A stretch of 64,000 bases of DNA from Tremella fuciformis (lineage: Eukaryota; Basidiomycota; Tremellomycetes; Tremellales; Tremellaceae). Of the stretch, positions 45,795-59,250 are shown piece by piece. The notes under the pieces are model-generated. The model saw only the letters and a list, made by a program, of their open reading frames with translations. It was not told the origin of the DNA and did no database searches. Within the stretch, counting starts at the first letter, position 1; each line of letters starts with the position of its first letter. The stretch is taken from assembly GCA_032768795.1 (NCBI GenBank), contig CP136497.1, forward strand, positions 932,501-996,500, read 5' to 3'. The position numbers and the translations under genes are program-made.

Positions 45795-45804
45795 TATTAT
45801 AAAG
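45795..45804 (+). promoter_or_regulatory. TATA-like box of SOD1
   Basis: TATTATAAAG lies 84-93 bp before the SOD1 ATG, inside the 183-bp gap that follows the HIS1 stop codon. Role inferred from position. Confidence 0.45.
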
Positions 45805-45887
45805 GCCTCATCTCCCTCTCCCGTCTCCATTTATTGCCTCAACCCGTATCATACAACCACCACATCTCATACGCATCCACATTCATC

Positions 45888-46859
45888 ATGGTCAAGGTGA
45901 GTCACAAGTCGAGCAAGAGCAAGAGCAGGGCTGACGCCGTCTCTCCATCGTTTCCTTGCCCACCGCCTCCCCTCCAATCTCGACTACTCCACCCGCCCCA
46001 CACCTGCCCGATTACGCCATCGATACCCCCTCCCCCGCCTCTCCTCACACAACAGGCCGTCGCTGTCCTCAAGGGAGACTCGTCCGTCGCCGGAGTCATC
46101 ACCTTCACCCAGGAGTCCGAGGGTAGCCCCGTCACCGTCTCTGGCGAGGTGAGCCGTGCTCCGCCTCCACCTCACCCGGCCATCCAGATGTCTCCCTTGT
46201 TCCAGCACACATGCCCTCCCTTGATCCTTGACATGTGACTCTTCCGAACATCGCTCATCTCCAGATCAAGAACCTCGACCCCAACGCCGAGCGAGGCTTC
46301 CACGTGCAGTGAGTCCCCCTTCCATGCCTGCCGGGCATCGCTGACGTGATCAGCGAGTTTGGCGACAACTCGTCAGTTATCCCTGTCCCCCTTGGTCTGA
46401 AGGACGCTGACAGTCAGCAACGGCTGCACCTCTGCCGGCGCCCACTTCAACCCCCACAAGAAGAACCACGGTGCCCCTACCGACTCGGAGAGGCACATCG
46501 GTGACCTCGGTTTGTCGCTTTTTCTTGCACTTCACTCAGGAGAGCTCATCTCAGGCAACGTCAAGACCGACGGCTCTGGTACCGCCTCGGTGTCCATCAC
46601 CGGTCAGCTTCATCGCGGTTAACGAAGCCAAAGCTGACTAGCAGACAAGGAGGTGTCCCTCTTCGGCCCGTACTCGATCATTGGCCGCTCGCTCGTCGTG
46701 CACGCCGGCACTGACGACCTTGGCAAGGGCGGCCACGCCGACTCGCTCAAGACCGGCAACGCCGGTGGCCGAGCCGCTTGCGGTGTCATGTGAGTCTGCC
46801 GTCCATCGTGGCAGGAGCAACTAGCCCAGTGCTGACGGTCCAGCGGTATCGCCAACTAG
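45888..46859 (+). CDS. SOD1: Cu/Zn superoxide dismutase
   Basis: Converts superoxide to oxygen and hydrogen peroxide in the cytosol and mitochondrial intermembrane space. Eight exons, 45888-45896, 46056-46148, 46265-46308, 46354-46371, 46418-46509, 46555-46602, 46645-46789 and 46844-46859, give exactly 154 residues. Copper ligands His47, His49, His64 and His121, zinc ligands His64, His72, His81 and Asp84, the disulfide pair Cys58/Cys147, and Arg144 are all present. Exon 1 is 9 nt and exon 4 is 18 nt. The first two introns are longer (159 and 116 nt) and strongly pyrimidine-rich. It starts 183 bp after the HIS1 stop on the same strand. Confidence 0.97.
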
Positions 46860-47448
46860 GCGGCCGTTACCCCCGCGAGGTCGATCGAAAAGGTACATCT
46901 GTGAGGTGACTTGCTGTGCCGTGCAGTACAAAGTGAAAGAAAGAGTAGTCGTGCAGTCATAGTAGTTGGTGTCTATGCAGTATCAAGTTGGTGTGTTACA
47001 TAATCTTGACTTTGGATGTCCGTTTGGTGACCCGTGTCCGAGGCGAAAGAGGCGAAATCTACTCGTAGTGTTGCTTATTGTCTCTCTTCTCTTCACGTTA
47101 CACCTCGAAGAACAAGCACGCCTGGCGCGTGGACGACCACACGTACCGCCTCTGAGCGTCCCAGACTGGACGCATCACATATTCAGCCCGTGCCGCCTCC
47201 TTTGAACCCCGTTGCTTCCTGCCCGTCCCTCTGTGGGTCGGCAATCGCTGTGCCAGGTCAGGTGAGGCGCACACGAAAACCGCTCGTCGACGAGCAACGG
47301 GTACCGTTGTTCAGTACTGTGTGTCATATCTCACCCGCGTCCAGAGATGCGCTGGCTGACCTGCCCAGGATCGTGTCGGCTCTGCCGGTCCACCTCATCA
47401 TCTAGCAATTACATCTCGGTCTCAGCCCCGAATTCGACGGCGCGCATC
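46860..47448. other. Intergenic region upstream of SH3 protein
   Basis: This 589-bp stretch lies between the SOD1 stop and the ATG of the SH3 gene. Open frames here are short and carry nothing recognisable. Confidence 0.5.
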
Positions 47449-48873
47449 ATGGACCCCGCCGCACCGTCCCCTGCCCCGCGGCGTGCGTCTTTCCTACTGC
47501 ACCCTAGCCGAGAGAAGAGCAGGAAATAGCAGCTGACACACATAGCCGACTCCCACCGCCTCTCTATACCCGTCGCCCCGCCCGCCGACTCGCCGCAGCG
47601 CAGCCAGACGCCCAGCTCGGCCCTGGGCCTGAGCCCCTCCAAGCCGTCCGCGCTGCCCATTGGCCGCCTGTCCCGCGCCAACTCGCTCGTCTCGTCCCGC
47701 CCGGCCCCGCCATCCCCCGCCTCCTCCCGCCCGCCCTCGCAGATCTTCTCGCCGCAGCTGCAAGGCCCCGGCCGCGCGCGCGCCGGCTCGGGCGCCTCAT
47801 CCACCACTCTCGGGCCCACATCAACGCTGGGACGACGACCGTCCGCTTCCGGCCCGTCTTCATCGGACCCCTCGCGCCGCGCGTCGGTCTCTGCCTCGAG
47901 GCGCAAGTCGGCGCTGAGCAACTCGGTCTCCGCTGCAGCATCCGCGCCTGCCTCAGGGCCCCAGTCCGCCTCCGCCTCCGCGTCAGAAGAGCCGCCCACG
48001 CCGGTGGGCGAGAGTCTCGCCAGCACACCCATACCGGAACTGGCGGACGACCAACTCGCAAGCACGCCCCTCCCGGCGGTGCAGGTGAACATCCGGCAGC
48101 CGGGCGAGGTGATCGTGCGCGACTACGCCTATGCGCCGTCGGACGACCGGCACCGCGGCATTTTCCCGCCCGTGCCGGACAAGCGCGAGTCGCGCAGCTC
48201 ATTCAACATGGGCCGGTGGAAATTTCCCTTTGCGCCCTCGCCCAACCCCGACTCGAGCGGCGCTGGCGGGGGAGGGGCAGGCGACCGGAGGTCAGGTAGC
48301 GGGTGGGGCGGCTTCGGCCTCCTCGGGTGGCGCCGCCGGCCCAGCGAGTCTTCGCCAAACGCCAGCTCGAGCGGCCTCGCCTCGGCCTCAGGCTCAGGCT
48401 CCGGCGTGGCCGTGAACCAGATCCAGACGCCGGATCTGGGCAACGACGAGGACGACTACGCGTTCTCGTCCACCGCGTCGTCGTCGCAGGATTTGGCGCG
48501 CGGCGAGATGAGCGACGACGACGACGAGGAGCAGGAGGAGGAGCCGTACGGCACCTATAGGGCGATGTACCAGTTTGTCGCCGAGGGCCAGCACGAGATC
48601 GACCTCGAAGAAGGGGATGTCATTCATGTGCGCGGCTGGGGCGTGGGCGAGGGCTGGGTCGTGGCTGTCAAGACGGAGGGTGGGACGCAGCGCACGGGAC
48701 TGGTGCCCGAGGGCTTCATTGAGCGGGTGAATACGCCCATAGAAGGAGATACAGAGGGGCACGAGCACGAGGGCGAACGGACGTCCACACCGACGGAAAT
48801 GTGCAGTCCGGGATTCAAGGCAGAGCAAGGGGAAGCAGGGGCAGACAGGTCCGTGTCGCCCGCGCAGCTGTAG
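47449..48873 (+). CDS. SH3-domain protein with disordered N-terminus
   Basis: A probable adaptor of unknown partner. Exons 47449-47482 and 47546-48873 give 453 residues. Residues 1 to about 330 are low-complexity Ser/Pro/Ala/Gly, with an acidic run just before the SH3 domain. The SH3 domain (about 347-400) reads YRAMYQFVAEGQHEIDLEEG, then DVIHVRGWGVGEGWVVAV and TGLVPEGFIERV, with the ALYDF-like start, the acidic RT loop, the WW-like GEGW and the P-x-x-F/Y end. The first exon is placed by a GTGCGT donor and a GCTGACACACATAG acceptor; the second exon frame is open throughout but has no ATG before 48004, so the short first exon is needed. Confidence 0.72.
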
Positions 48874-49047
48874 CGCAGCAGCGGAGAAAAGGGGGATGAG
48901 ACGGGTTTGTACCCTGTCATAGGATAGACGAGCATTGTACGATTCACGATCACACGAGACACCTCTACCTCTTTCATCTCGAAAGAGAGATGACAATCAC
49001 CATGCATCCACCATACGGACTGGTATCCACACGCTGCGTTGCTCTGC

Positions 49048-51132
<2,085 letters not shown>

Positions 51133-51503
51133 GGTGGCGAGCGTCGTCAGTGTAGGATGGTAGGGGTGGGTCGTATAGTCGTTGGGGAGTGGGTGTGGTC
51201 GCTTTGCTGCTCGATGACAGTGAGTGTCGAGAGGCAAGGGCAAGATGAGATCAAAGATGAAAGTAAGTGAGAGAGAGTTGTGAATCGGCTTCCGGTTCTC
51301 GGCTCTCGGATTTCCGCGGATTGGAATGAGGGGAAATTTGATTCCGCTCTCTCCTCTATCCGTTGCTGTGTTCAACAAAAAGCAAAAAGTAAATGGATGC
51401 AAGTGGGTGGTGGCTGAGTAAGACGCGTCTTCTCGCCCATTCTACGTCGTCGACCATGCGAGTGAGAGCTATGTTATGCAATGTACTGTGGCCCCCCAAT
51501 GCC
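51133..51503. other. Intergenic region upstream of LPD1
   Basis: This 371-bp stretch lies between the LPD1 start and the stop of the nucleotidyltransferase gene, both on the minus strand. No gene or repeat was seen. Confidence 0.5.
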
Positions 51504-53974
51504 TCATGATGTTTCGTGGGCTTCCTTTACATGCTCCTTCGCATCGTTCTCCGGGCCTTGGCCTGGAGGCTTGACGCCCATCTTGCCAAAGTCCCTGGTC
51601 AGCCCCTCAATCCCCGTTCCTCCTACACTTCTCAGATCTTTCGGCGCCGATGGAGGTGACAAAAGCGTTGATGGCGAGATATAGCTCGCTGGTTCCCCAT
51701 TGAGCGGCCGGAGTGTGGTTTGTGGCATTGGCGGCGAGAACGGCATGAATGGCGGCAGTGGGCTTGTGGGCTCGACGTGGCCGGTGGCGTCGAGGCTTAG
51801 TCCAGAAGTGATTGGTGCAGCATTCACGTTTGAGGTATTGAGATTCAGAGAGCCTGACCGGGAGGGACCAGAAGATGCTGTGCCAGTGCGGAAAGACGAC
51901 GCGGCACTGGCTCTTTCCGGCATCATGGCTGGACTAATCTGCGCGCGGGGGTCGAACGCGCCCCAATGGACGTGGGCAGGCTGAGGTCCCTTGCCAAGCT
52001 CGAGCTGAGCGTACAGCCGGTGTGGACTCATCGGGGCAGAGATCGAGCCCGAACCACCTTCGAAAGCGGAGGTGGAGCGCTTCGACTGCCTGTACGGCCC
52101 GCCGGGAGTCTCGAGACCACCTCTGGACACAGTGTCTCGCCCGCGTGCAGAAGTGTTGTCGAACGAGCTGTCACCAAAGCCGAGACCGAGATTGTTGACG
52201 CCACCAAGGTTGGGCCCTTGACTTTGCAGCCACAATTCTTGCGCGGAATATTCGCGACCGCCCACGTCGCCCTCGCTTTGCCGCCCGCGGCGAGCGATGG
52301 GCGTTTCGAGCGTGTTCGATGGACCGAAGCGGTCGAAAGCAGGCGCTTGCGAATGACTTCGGAGGCCATTGTGAACAGCTGGATGGCCGAAAGACCCTCG
52401 GGTGGCGGAAAGGGCTCTTGGCGCAGGCGAGGCCGATCGAGGAGCGTGATGTAGCTCTTCCTCGCGCTCGCGGCACAGCTCGGCCAGGGCCAGGACAGCC
52501 CGGTCTGGTCTTTGCGTGAGGATCTATTGATTAGCTATGGCATTCGCAGCCGATACGCATAGCTGACTCGGGTAGCTCGCATGAATTCTCCACGAATCGT
52601 GTAGAGACCATCTTTAGTTACGGTCCGTGCGACATTATAGGTGATCTCAAATGGGTCCTGCTCCGTGAGCTATCACAACAGATCTGGGCAGATAGCTCAC
52701 TTCAATGCACAATCTGTTCCGGTCTCTTGCCATCTCGTTCAAACCCCCCACATCAATCTGGCCGTCAGCTCAAAGGCGCTCGCTATGCAGCTGACACTCA
52801 CATCGTTGACCCAACCCTTGCTTTCCTTGGTCAACTGACCCGCCCTCAGCGACAAGACAGAATTGTTAAACTGAAAGTCGTGCGAGAAGAAACGGAAGAA
52901 ATCAATCAACCTGATCAATCAGCACAGAAGAGCCGCGGAGTGCTGTGACCCACAATTCTCCTACAGACTCAAAGTTGATCGAGGACCACTCTCGTCGTAA
53001 CGTCTCGACATCGTCAAAGAAATAGACATTTCGGCCTTCCAACATGACCTGGTCTTCGGTGATCGGCCGCACCGGTGCTATGCGTTGTAGATTTGGGAGT
53101 ACTGGGGGCTGCTTAACATGCACAAGATAGTAGAGAACCATGAGTGTGAAGCCATCTGCGATATCAGCTTGGTCAAACATGCGAAGACGCCAGCTGACAT
53201 GAAGAAAGGGTTCCTCGGTATGGCGAGTTTATCCGACGGCGCTTGGCCCAAACTTTTACTACGACGTCAGCTCTCCTCCCTTGGGATGGCCGCGGGCAGC
53301 TGACGGAAGAGGACAAGAGTGCGGACGCGGGCAGGGTCGATAGTGGCATAGGTCAACAGCAGACGGGTGTTCTCAATGGCCAAGCGGTTCTCAATGCCAA
53401 TATCGCATGCGATGCCTTGGGGTCAGCACCATCACGTGTGATCAAGGCGGACATGCCAAAAGGGAGAGCTGGGGAGGCTTTCAGGTTGAGCTTGAGGATA
53501 GGTATGCGTGCTTTAGGCAAGGGCTTGACATCAAAGTTGGTCTCCTGCCTCGTCAGCCTAGCCCACTGAGAAACGCGGGGGCGTACCCGTTCAAGTAGAT
53601 CGCCTATCATAGCGACGAAATGGGACGGCTCAATATTCGCTTCAGGATCATCAATCAAGACCACAAGGTCCATATCTGGCATCAGCCCACACCACATAGT
53701 ACACCGCACGGGGCGCACCAGAGTTGCGCAGGCCAAACGAGTTGCAACTGCTGCCGAAACTGAGCAACCTGGCGCTCGGCTCGATCGTCTTGATGAGCTT
53801 CTCGATGAGGCCGCGCACCCTGCGGCGTCAGCCCGGCCAGGACACATGATGGGGCACGGCGCACTCTTCCTTGACGTGGAGCTCCTCATTGGTCGGCAAG
53901 AGGGGGAGGACGAAGGAGAACAGCGAAGAGGAGAGGTCGTTGAGGAAGCGGCGGTGCAGCACGCCGGGATGCAT
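51504..53974 (-). CDS. Cid1-type terminal nucleotidyltransferase
   Basis: A non-canonical poly(A)/poly(U) polymerase of the Cid1/TUTase family, which adds nucleotides to RNA 3' ends. Eleven exons on the minus strand: 53974-53865, 53819-53719, 53675-53587, 53544-53457, 53415-53305, 53258-53199, 53155-52954, 52910-52802, 52757-52701, 52657-52568 and 52523-51504, giving 678 residues. The catalytic motif reads FGSSCNSFGLRNSDMDLVVL with Asp71/Asp73, then KARIPILKLNL, CDIGIENRLAIENTRLLL and VWAKRRRINSPYRGTLSSYG. The PAP-associated domain follows (GELLIDFFRFFSHDFQFNN). The last 300 residues are Ser/Pro-rich and probably disordered. The junction 53457/53415 requires a GC-AG intron to give FGIACDIG. 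Whether it adds U or A cannot be said. Confidence 0.87.
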
Positions 53975-54710
53975 CTTGGCGACTGGGGTCGAGTGAAGTG
54001 GGAGTATGGCTAGGTGGGTTGTGAGTTGATGTGGGGTAGGGGGGCGGTGTGGGCGGTTGGTCGACAGCTGGAGGCCGACTGCTGATCAGTTTCTGGGCGC
54101 ACGAGGGCACGGTCATCTGCTGTGGCACTGTGGGGGAGGAGGGAGGGCGGGCTACAGCGCTAGCAGGGAGAGCGTGGACATACGTGCTTATGCTGGATCT
54201 TGACTCTTCTCAGTCGCTCGCGATTGGAGAAGAAGCAGCGCCTTGGAATGCAAGGTCCGTCCGAGTACACCGACAGGGGAGATCAAAATCCGCCCAGGAA
54301 TGAGGCAACGCGTCCTCGCCCGTGTGGTGTGTGGCTTCTCGAGCAGGCGACCGAGCAGCAGATCAGCAGCGCCGTGAATGCTCCTCCAGAGAGAGGCGAC
54401 TGGGGGAGATGGACGATGCCTCGAGTCGAGAAGAGGAGAGGGTAGGGGATAGAAGCAAGGAGGAGTGTAGAGAGTCGCGCCTGAGCTTGAAACTTGCAAA
54501 AGGTCGCCCTTAAGCTTCAGTCCAAAGTGGCGCTCGCCGCCAGTGGCACCTTCGACTCCCTTGATCCCTCTGGCAGACATTCACAAGCTAAAATGCAAGT
54601 ATGCATAATGTGTGACACGCAGACACGGGGAAGCCGGTCCACCGGCGTGTATGGGATCTTGATTGCAGCGCCGACTTCAGCGACATAGGGATCAAATATA
54701 CAGCTCTGTA
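53975..54710. other. Intergenic region upstream of the Cid1-like gene
   Basis: This 736-bp stretch lies between the Cid1-like start and the stop of the second RhoGEF, both on the minus strand. Open frames on both strands have no recognisable content. Confidence 0.5.
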
Positions 54711-57689
54711 CTACCGCGTGATGGACCGGTCCGACCCCGCCAACAAGCTCTCGAACAATCCATGTGCCGAGTTCTCGTTGCGTAGCTGGATCATGTAGAT
54801 GATCCCGGTACGCTGACCCTTGTCGCTGATTTCCACAGCGACGCCGGTCTTGGCCACCCGTTCTACACCATCCGTCAGAACAATTGTAGAGATCAACATT
54901 GTCTTGGCGGAAGAGTCGGCCTCCACAACGAGCTGCTTGATGTTTCGCTCCTTTTGCACGTAGAGCTTGAGGCGAGCCGCACCGAGTGCCTTCCACTGCT
55001 GGTGACTCTGCTTCAGGAAGACCTTGCACTTCATTTGTGCAGAAATCACAGCCGGTCCGGTCAGGGTTGGTCCCTCTTCCTCCGTAGGTGATTGAGGTGG
55101 CGAATCGTTCTCCCCGGCCTCGGGCACACCCATCGGGAATGACGAGAAGCGAGCGGAGGGTGACTCGAGAGGAGCCAGTCCGCCGATCGGGCCCGGCGGC
55201 CGAAGCGGATCAGCAGACCGAGATCGATTTGGTGGTTGATGTTGGAACGATGAAGGACCAACTTGATCGGAGAGATGTGAGCCGGGTCCTCGGAGTACAG
55301 GAACTGGCGGCACGTCTTGATGCAGAGATCGCCCATTCGAAGTGACCGACCGGCCGGACGGCGAGCGCGGAAGCGGGTGGCCCTGCATGGAGGGATCGGA
55401 TTGAGGTGGATATGGCGTCGGAGCTTGTGTCGCACCTGGCACCGGCAAATGATCGCCAGACGCCGCACGTGTACGCAAACTGGCCCCTCGAGGAGGAAGA
55501 GCATTGCCACCAGGTGGCGGCAATTGCGGCTGGGGCATCGCCGGCGGGGGCGGAGAAGGTCCGCGACCCCACGGCATGGTGTCCCCGGGTTCCAAAGACA
55601 TGTTTTGCATTTGGGAGGCCAATCCTGCGCCGGCGAACGGCATTGGCGGGGACACTTCCTGCGAATCGGGCGGTCGAGGCGAAGTAGTCGGCGACGAGCC
55701 CACCGAGAAGGGACTGGGATATCGAAAAGGCGGGAAATGGCCCTCGGTCGAGCGGTTGTCCGAGAGCGACGAAGGGGATCTGGCTTCTGCTGGAGACGGT
55801 GCCGCAGTATTGCGCCTCGACACTGCCTCGTCAGTTTACGGGTGCTGGGACGAGAAATGACCAACTCGAAGCCGCAAAGTCGATACACTCCAACAGATCC
55901 TTGACCATCTGATCCCTGGCCACATCCGACTCGGCATGGATCACGAACGTCTCCTTTCTCATGATCATGACATTCAAAGCGTTAGCTTGTCGTCAGCTTG
56001 AGGTTTTGTTTCGCTGATGAAGGCTTACCCTGATCGCCTTCGGCGACCATGAGATGTTTGCCAGCGAGTGGCGGATAGCAGAGCCACATCTCAGGCATGG
56101 GTCCACCATGCCCCACACGCTCCGGTTGGTCTTGGGCGATTTGTTGTGCTTTCACGGCTTTGTCCGTAGCGTCCATCCACTCAGCCACCAGAAAAAGATC
56201 TGACAGAATGAAGACGTGCGCCCGCGTGTGGACAACCGGCTGCCCAGTCGAGTTTGGCGTAAAGTAAACCGTGACGTCGTGCGAAGATCGTAAAAATCGG
56301 CTGAAGGGTAAGGCTGCAGGTGCCATTTGCAACTTGCATTTCTGAGAATTAGCTGAGAACTATTCCAGAATGCGAGGCGTACCTTTGGTTGCATCGAGAA
56401 AAGGTCGATGGCTCTTTCGGGATCTATGCGCAATTCAAGATCGGTTATTGGAGGGGGCGTCGTGATAACCGTGGGGTGTGACGTTGTGAGGGGTTTGACA
56501 ACAGATGGAACACGTTGAGGAGATTGAGTGATGCTAGTGGCTGAAGATGTGCTGGATGTGCGTGGATCGACGCGACTGTTGAAGGGAGAGCTGCTCGTCA
56601 GAATCGGTCACCTATCGAGCGGATGCGCACTTTGTTTGGCTGTCATACGAGCTGTCCATGGCAGAACTAGTCCGGCTTTGCCGCTCTTTGTCCTTTTCTT
56701 GCCAGCTCGGTTCTCGTGATGCCCCGTTTGGCTCGGATGATGGCGAGATGTTGGTGTCAAGAATGTCTTCTTCGTGCACGTCCATCTCCAATCTGCTCTC
56801 GATCTGAGCAATGAGAGTCTCCAGTCGCTGATTCGCGACGACGAGAAGCCGGTGATCGCTTCGACCCTCTTTTGTCGCCCTCAGCAATCTTGTGTACAGC
56901 TTGCGATAGTATCTAAGGCGATTGAAGGGAAGCAAGAAGAACGCGTCCAAGCTCCATTGAGAAAGCGGTGGGGTCGGTGGATTGGATATCGAGATTTCAG
57001 CCAAGATGCCGGGTAGAAGGGCGTTCCGCGTCACTGGCGTATACGAGTCAAATCCCGAGAGATAGGTCGTTGCATACTTGCGATAAGGTGTTTCGAGGTC
57101 GTCAATCTGGCGTCTTTAGCTAGCTCTGGGATGTGCCAAGACAACCCACCCAGCGCATGAGGAGATCGCCTATGGCTTTCGGGCTCGCAGGATTTGGCCC
57201 TATTTCCTTGAGCTTCTGCCAGGTGTCAGCACTGATCTGAATCGCTCGTAAGCGGCTCACAGTCCCGAACGCCCGATTGGCCCGGTACACCGTTTCAATA
57301 CAACGGAACATGGTATCCAGCTTGGGAGGCGGAAAATCCTTGCGAGACCAAGCCGCCGCAACCCGCTGGCAAGATCAGTCGAGCACATTGGAGGGACAGA
57401 GACAACAACTCACCCTGATGACCAAGCCGAGCTGCTCAACGTAGAGCTTCTCCGTGTCCATCAGGTCGACCAGCGGATTGCGTTTCCCCGCATCTCGATC
57501 ATCCGCACTCCCATTGTCTGCGCTGGACCGGTTGGAAGACGATCTTGCGCCTGAGGGATTATCCCATCGTCCATCCTGGTCGATGTCCGGAGAGAAATTT
57601 GGCGAAGCCGATTTTGAGGGGACGGGCGGGGGTAGAGGGGGTATGTACTGCCTGGACGGTCCCGCACCTGCCCCGTACTGGGCTGCCAT
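54711..57689 (-). CDS. Rho guanine nucleotide exchange factor (DH-PH), second of two
   Basis: Seven exons on the minus strand, 57689-57414, 57365-57150, 57106-56631, 56590-56383, 56341-56029, 55985-55866 and 55822-54711, give 906 residues. After a Pro/Ser-rich start, the DH domain spans about 70-290: LVDLMDTEKLYVEQLGLVIR, then DTMFRCIETVYRANRAF, LPFNRLRYYRKLYTRLL and DHRLLVVANQRLE. A PH domain follows (about 340-540; AHVFILSDLFLVAEWM, MWLCYPPLAGKHLMV). A long Pro/Ser-rich linker leads to a compact conserved C-terminal domain (about 800-906; MKCKVFLKQSHQQWKALGAA, ending SLLAGSDRSITR), which looks like another PH-fold module. The target GTPase is not known. The ATG at 57689 is the first in frame. 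Confidence 0.82.
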
Positions 57690-58344
57690 CGTCTTACGAC
57701 CGGGGAAGATAGGAGTCGGGCCAGCTGGGCGACATGAAGCGGCGTCCAAGGATCAAAGCAAGGGTTCGAAAGGCGAGCTGAGACGCAGAGGAGTGAAGTC
57801 GAACCGAATTCGGTGGTCAAAGGGGTAGGTTGTTTGGCGAGGTCTATCTGGCGTGACGATGGGTGATCAGGGCCCCGGCTCGTGTTTCTTGATACGTGAA
57901 GTAGATGTCGTGCAGGTGTCTGTGATGATGCTGGTCGTGTCGTGAGGAATGGATACAGCTAGATGTCTACTTGAGATGAAAGAGAGAGACAGAGACAGAT
58001 GTGAAGAGAGAGCTTGTATGGTCTACGCGGGACCGAGCCAAGCATCGGGCGACACCGTGCCCTTCTTTAACCCCGTCAGTCCCTGAATCCAAATCACATT
58101 AGTAAAGTGAGTATCCAGATCGGCTAATCACCCTAATCAACCACCCCTAACCTTTCCTGGTGATCGGAAGCAGGAGCCACTGTGCATGCATGATATGCAG
58201 CAGAGCGCAAGCTACTAGCCTCGTATATGACGGATACTCGTACATAGGATGCGTATATATACAGCATGCATATGGTGATATCGCTTAGATGAGGCGATGA
58301 GACAAGGGTGGTCGAGCTTATCCGGGTGACGAGTGGTCAATTGT
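57690..58344. other. Divergent intergenic region, left of element copy 2
   Basis: This 655-bp stretch is upstream of the second RhoGEF and ends at the T flanking the Helentron-like element. It contains alternating GTATATATACAGCATGCATATG-like AT-rich sequence near 58250-58275. No gene was seen. Confidence 0.5.
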
Positions 58345-59026
58345 CAGCGTAGCTCTTACGGGGCGAATTTCTGCGGGTGTCCCTGGAACGAAAACGGTAA
58401 ATGGGGGAATTAAATAAGAAAATTCCGGCCATTCTGATTTCATCAGCACAATCCTAATATGCATTGTGTCCTTGCCAAATTGCCTTTCATCAGAGAATAA
58501 AGATCTATGCATGAGGCTGATGCATGGAATGATCTCTGTAGCAGAACCAATCGCCTACATAGCTACTGCCATACCCTGCCCTATCATTGCACCAAAATGG
58601 TTACAATAGCGCAAGTCTGACAAGACTGCAATAGGCTTGCCAGGTGGCAGCTGTGACATAGCCCCTGTGACCAGCTTGGCATGCCTATGATCATCTGATC
58701 AGCCTAGCATGCCCAACAAGCACTTGCGCATCTCTTGATGAAGTGCTTTAGCTTGCAACTAATCAATGTTCTACAGTACATCCGGCTTTGCCGGATGCTT
58801 GACCCGTAAGGGCTGCGATGGCTGCGCCGCTAGGCGCAAGGGGGGGTCTTGGGGGGGTGTCCCACCCCCCCATGTCTAACGGAACCAAAGAACAAGGAAT
58901 TGCATTAGGTTTTCCAAATTGCCTGAGAACCAATAACTTGAATACCTGATTAGAAATTCAGAGCTAAAAAAGAATTGAAATAACGAGCTACGCCCTATCG
59001 CGCACTTTCCTGCACGATCTACCTAG
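58345..59026 (+). mobile_element. Non-autonomous Helentron/Helitron2-like element, copy 2
   Basis: The second copy of the 682-bp element at 31640-32321, in the same orientation, with no difference I can find by eye over the whole length. It is again flanked by T on both sides. The 9-bp subterminal inverted repeats are at 58347-58355 and 58985-58993, the 3' hairpin at 58998-59017, and CTAG at 59023-59026. The flanking sequences differ completely from copy 1, so this is an insertion and not part of a larger duplication. It ends 224 bp before the ATG of the KDM5 gene. Near identity suggests recent movement or gene conversion. Confidence 0.75.
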
Positions 59027-59250
59027 TGCCGGACAGACGGACGAATGAATCCATTTCAATGGACTCCCTTCCTGTCCTTGTCTCTTGTCTCAAACGACTC
59101 GTGGGTCGAAAGCTTGGAATCCATCTCGGCCCGCGTCTTGGTCAGTCGTCCTTCGCTGCCTACTTCCATTCACTGCTGACCTCATCAGTTTCTTGCCTCG
59201 CTCGTCTCTAGCACACCTTAGACCGCCAAAAGGGGTTCGGCAGCTCCAAG

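Noticed and set aside
59026..59211. An upstream ATG frame before the KDM5 start
   Set aside because: It is out of the main chain, short and partly overlaps the element end; the ATG at 59251 opens the long conserved frame.
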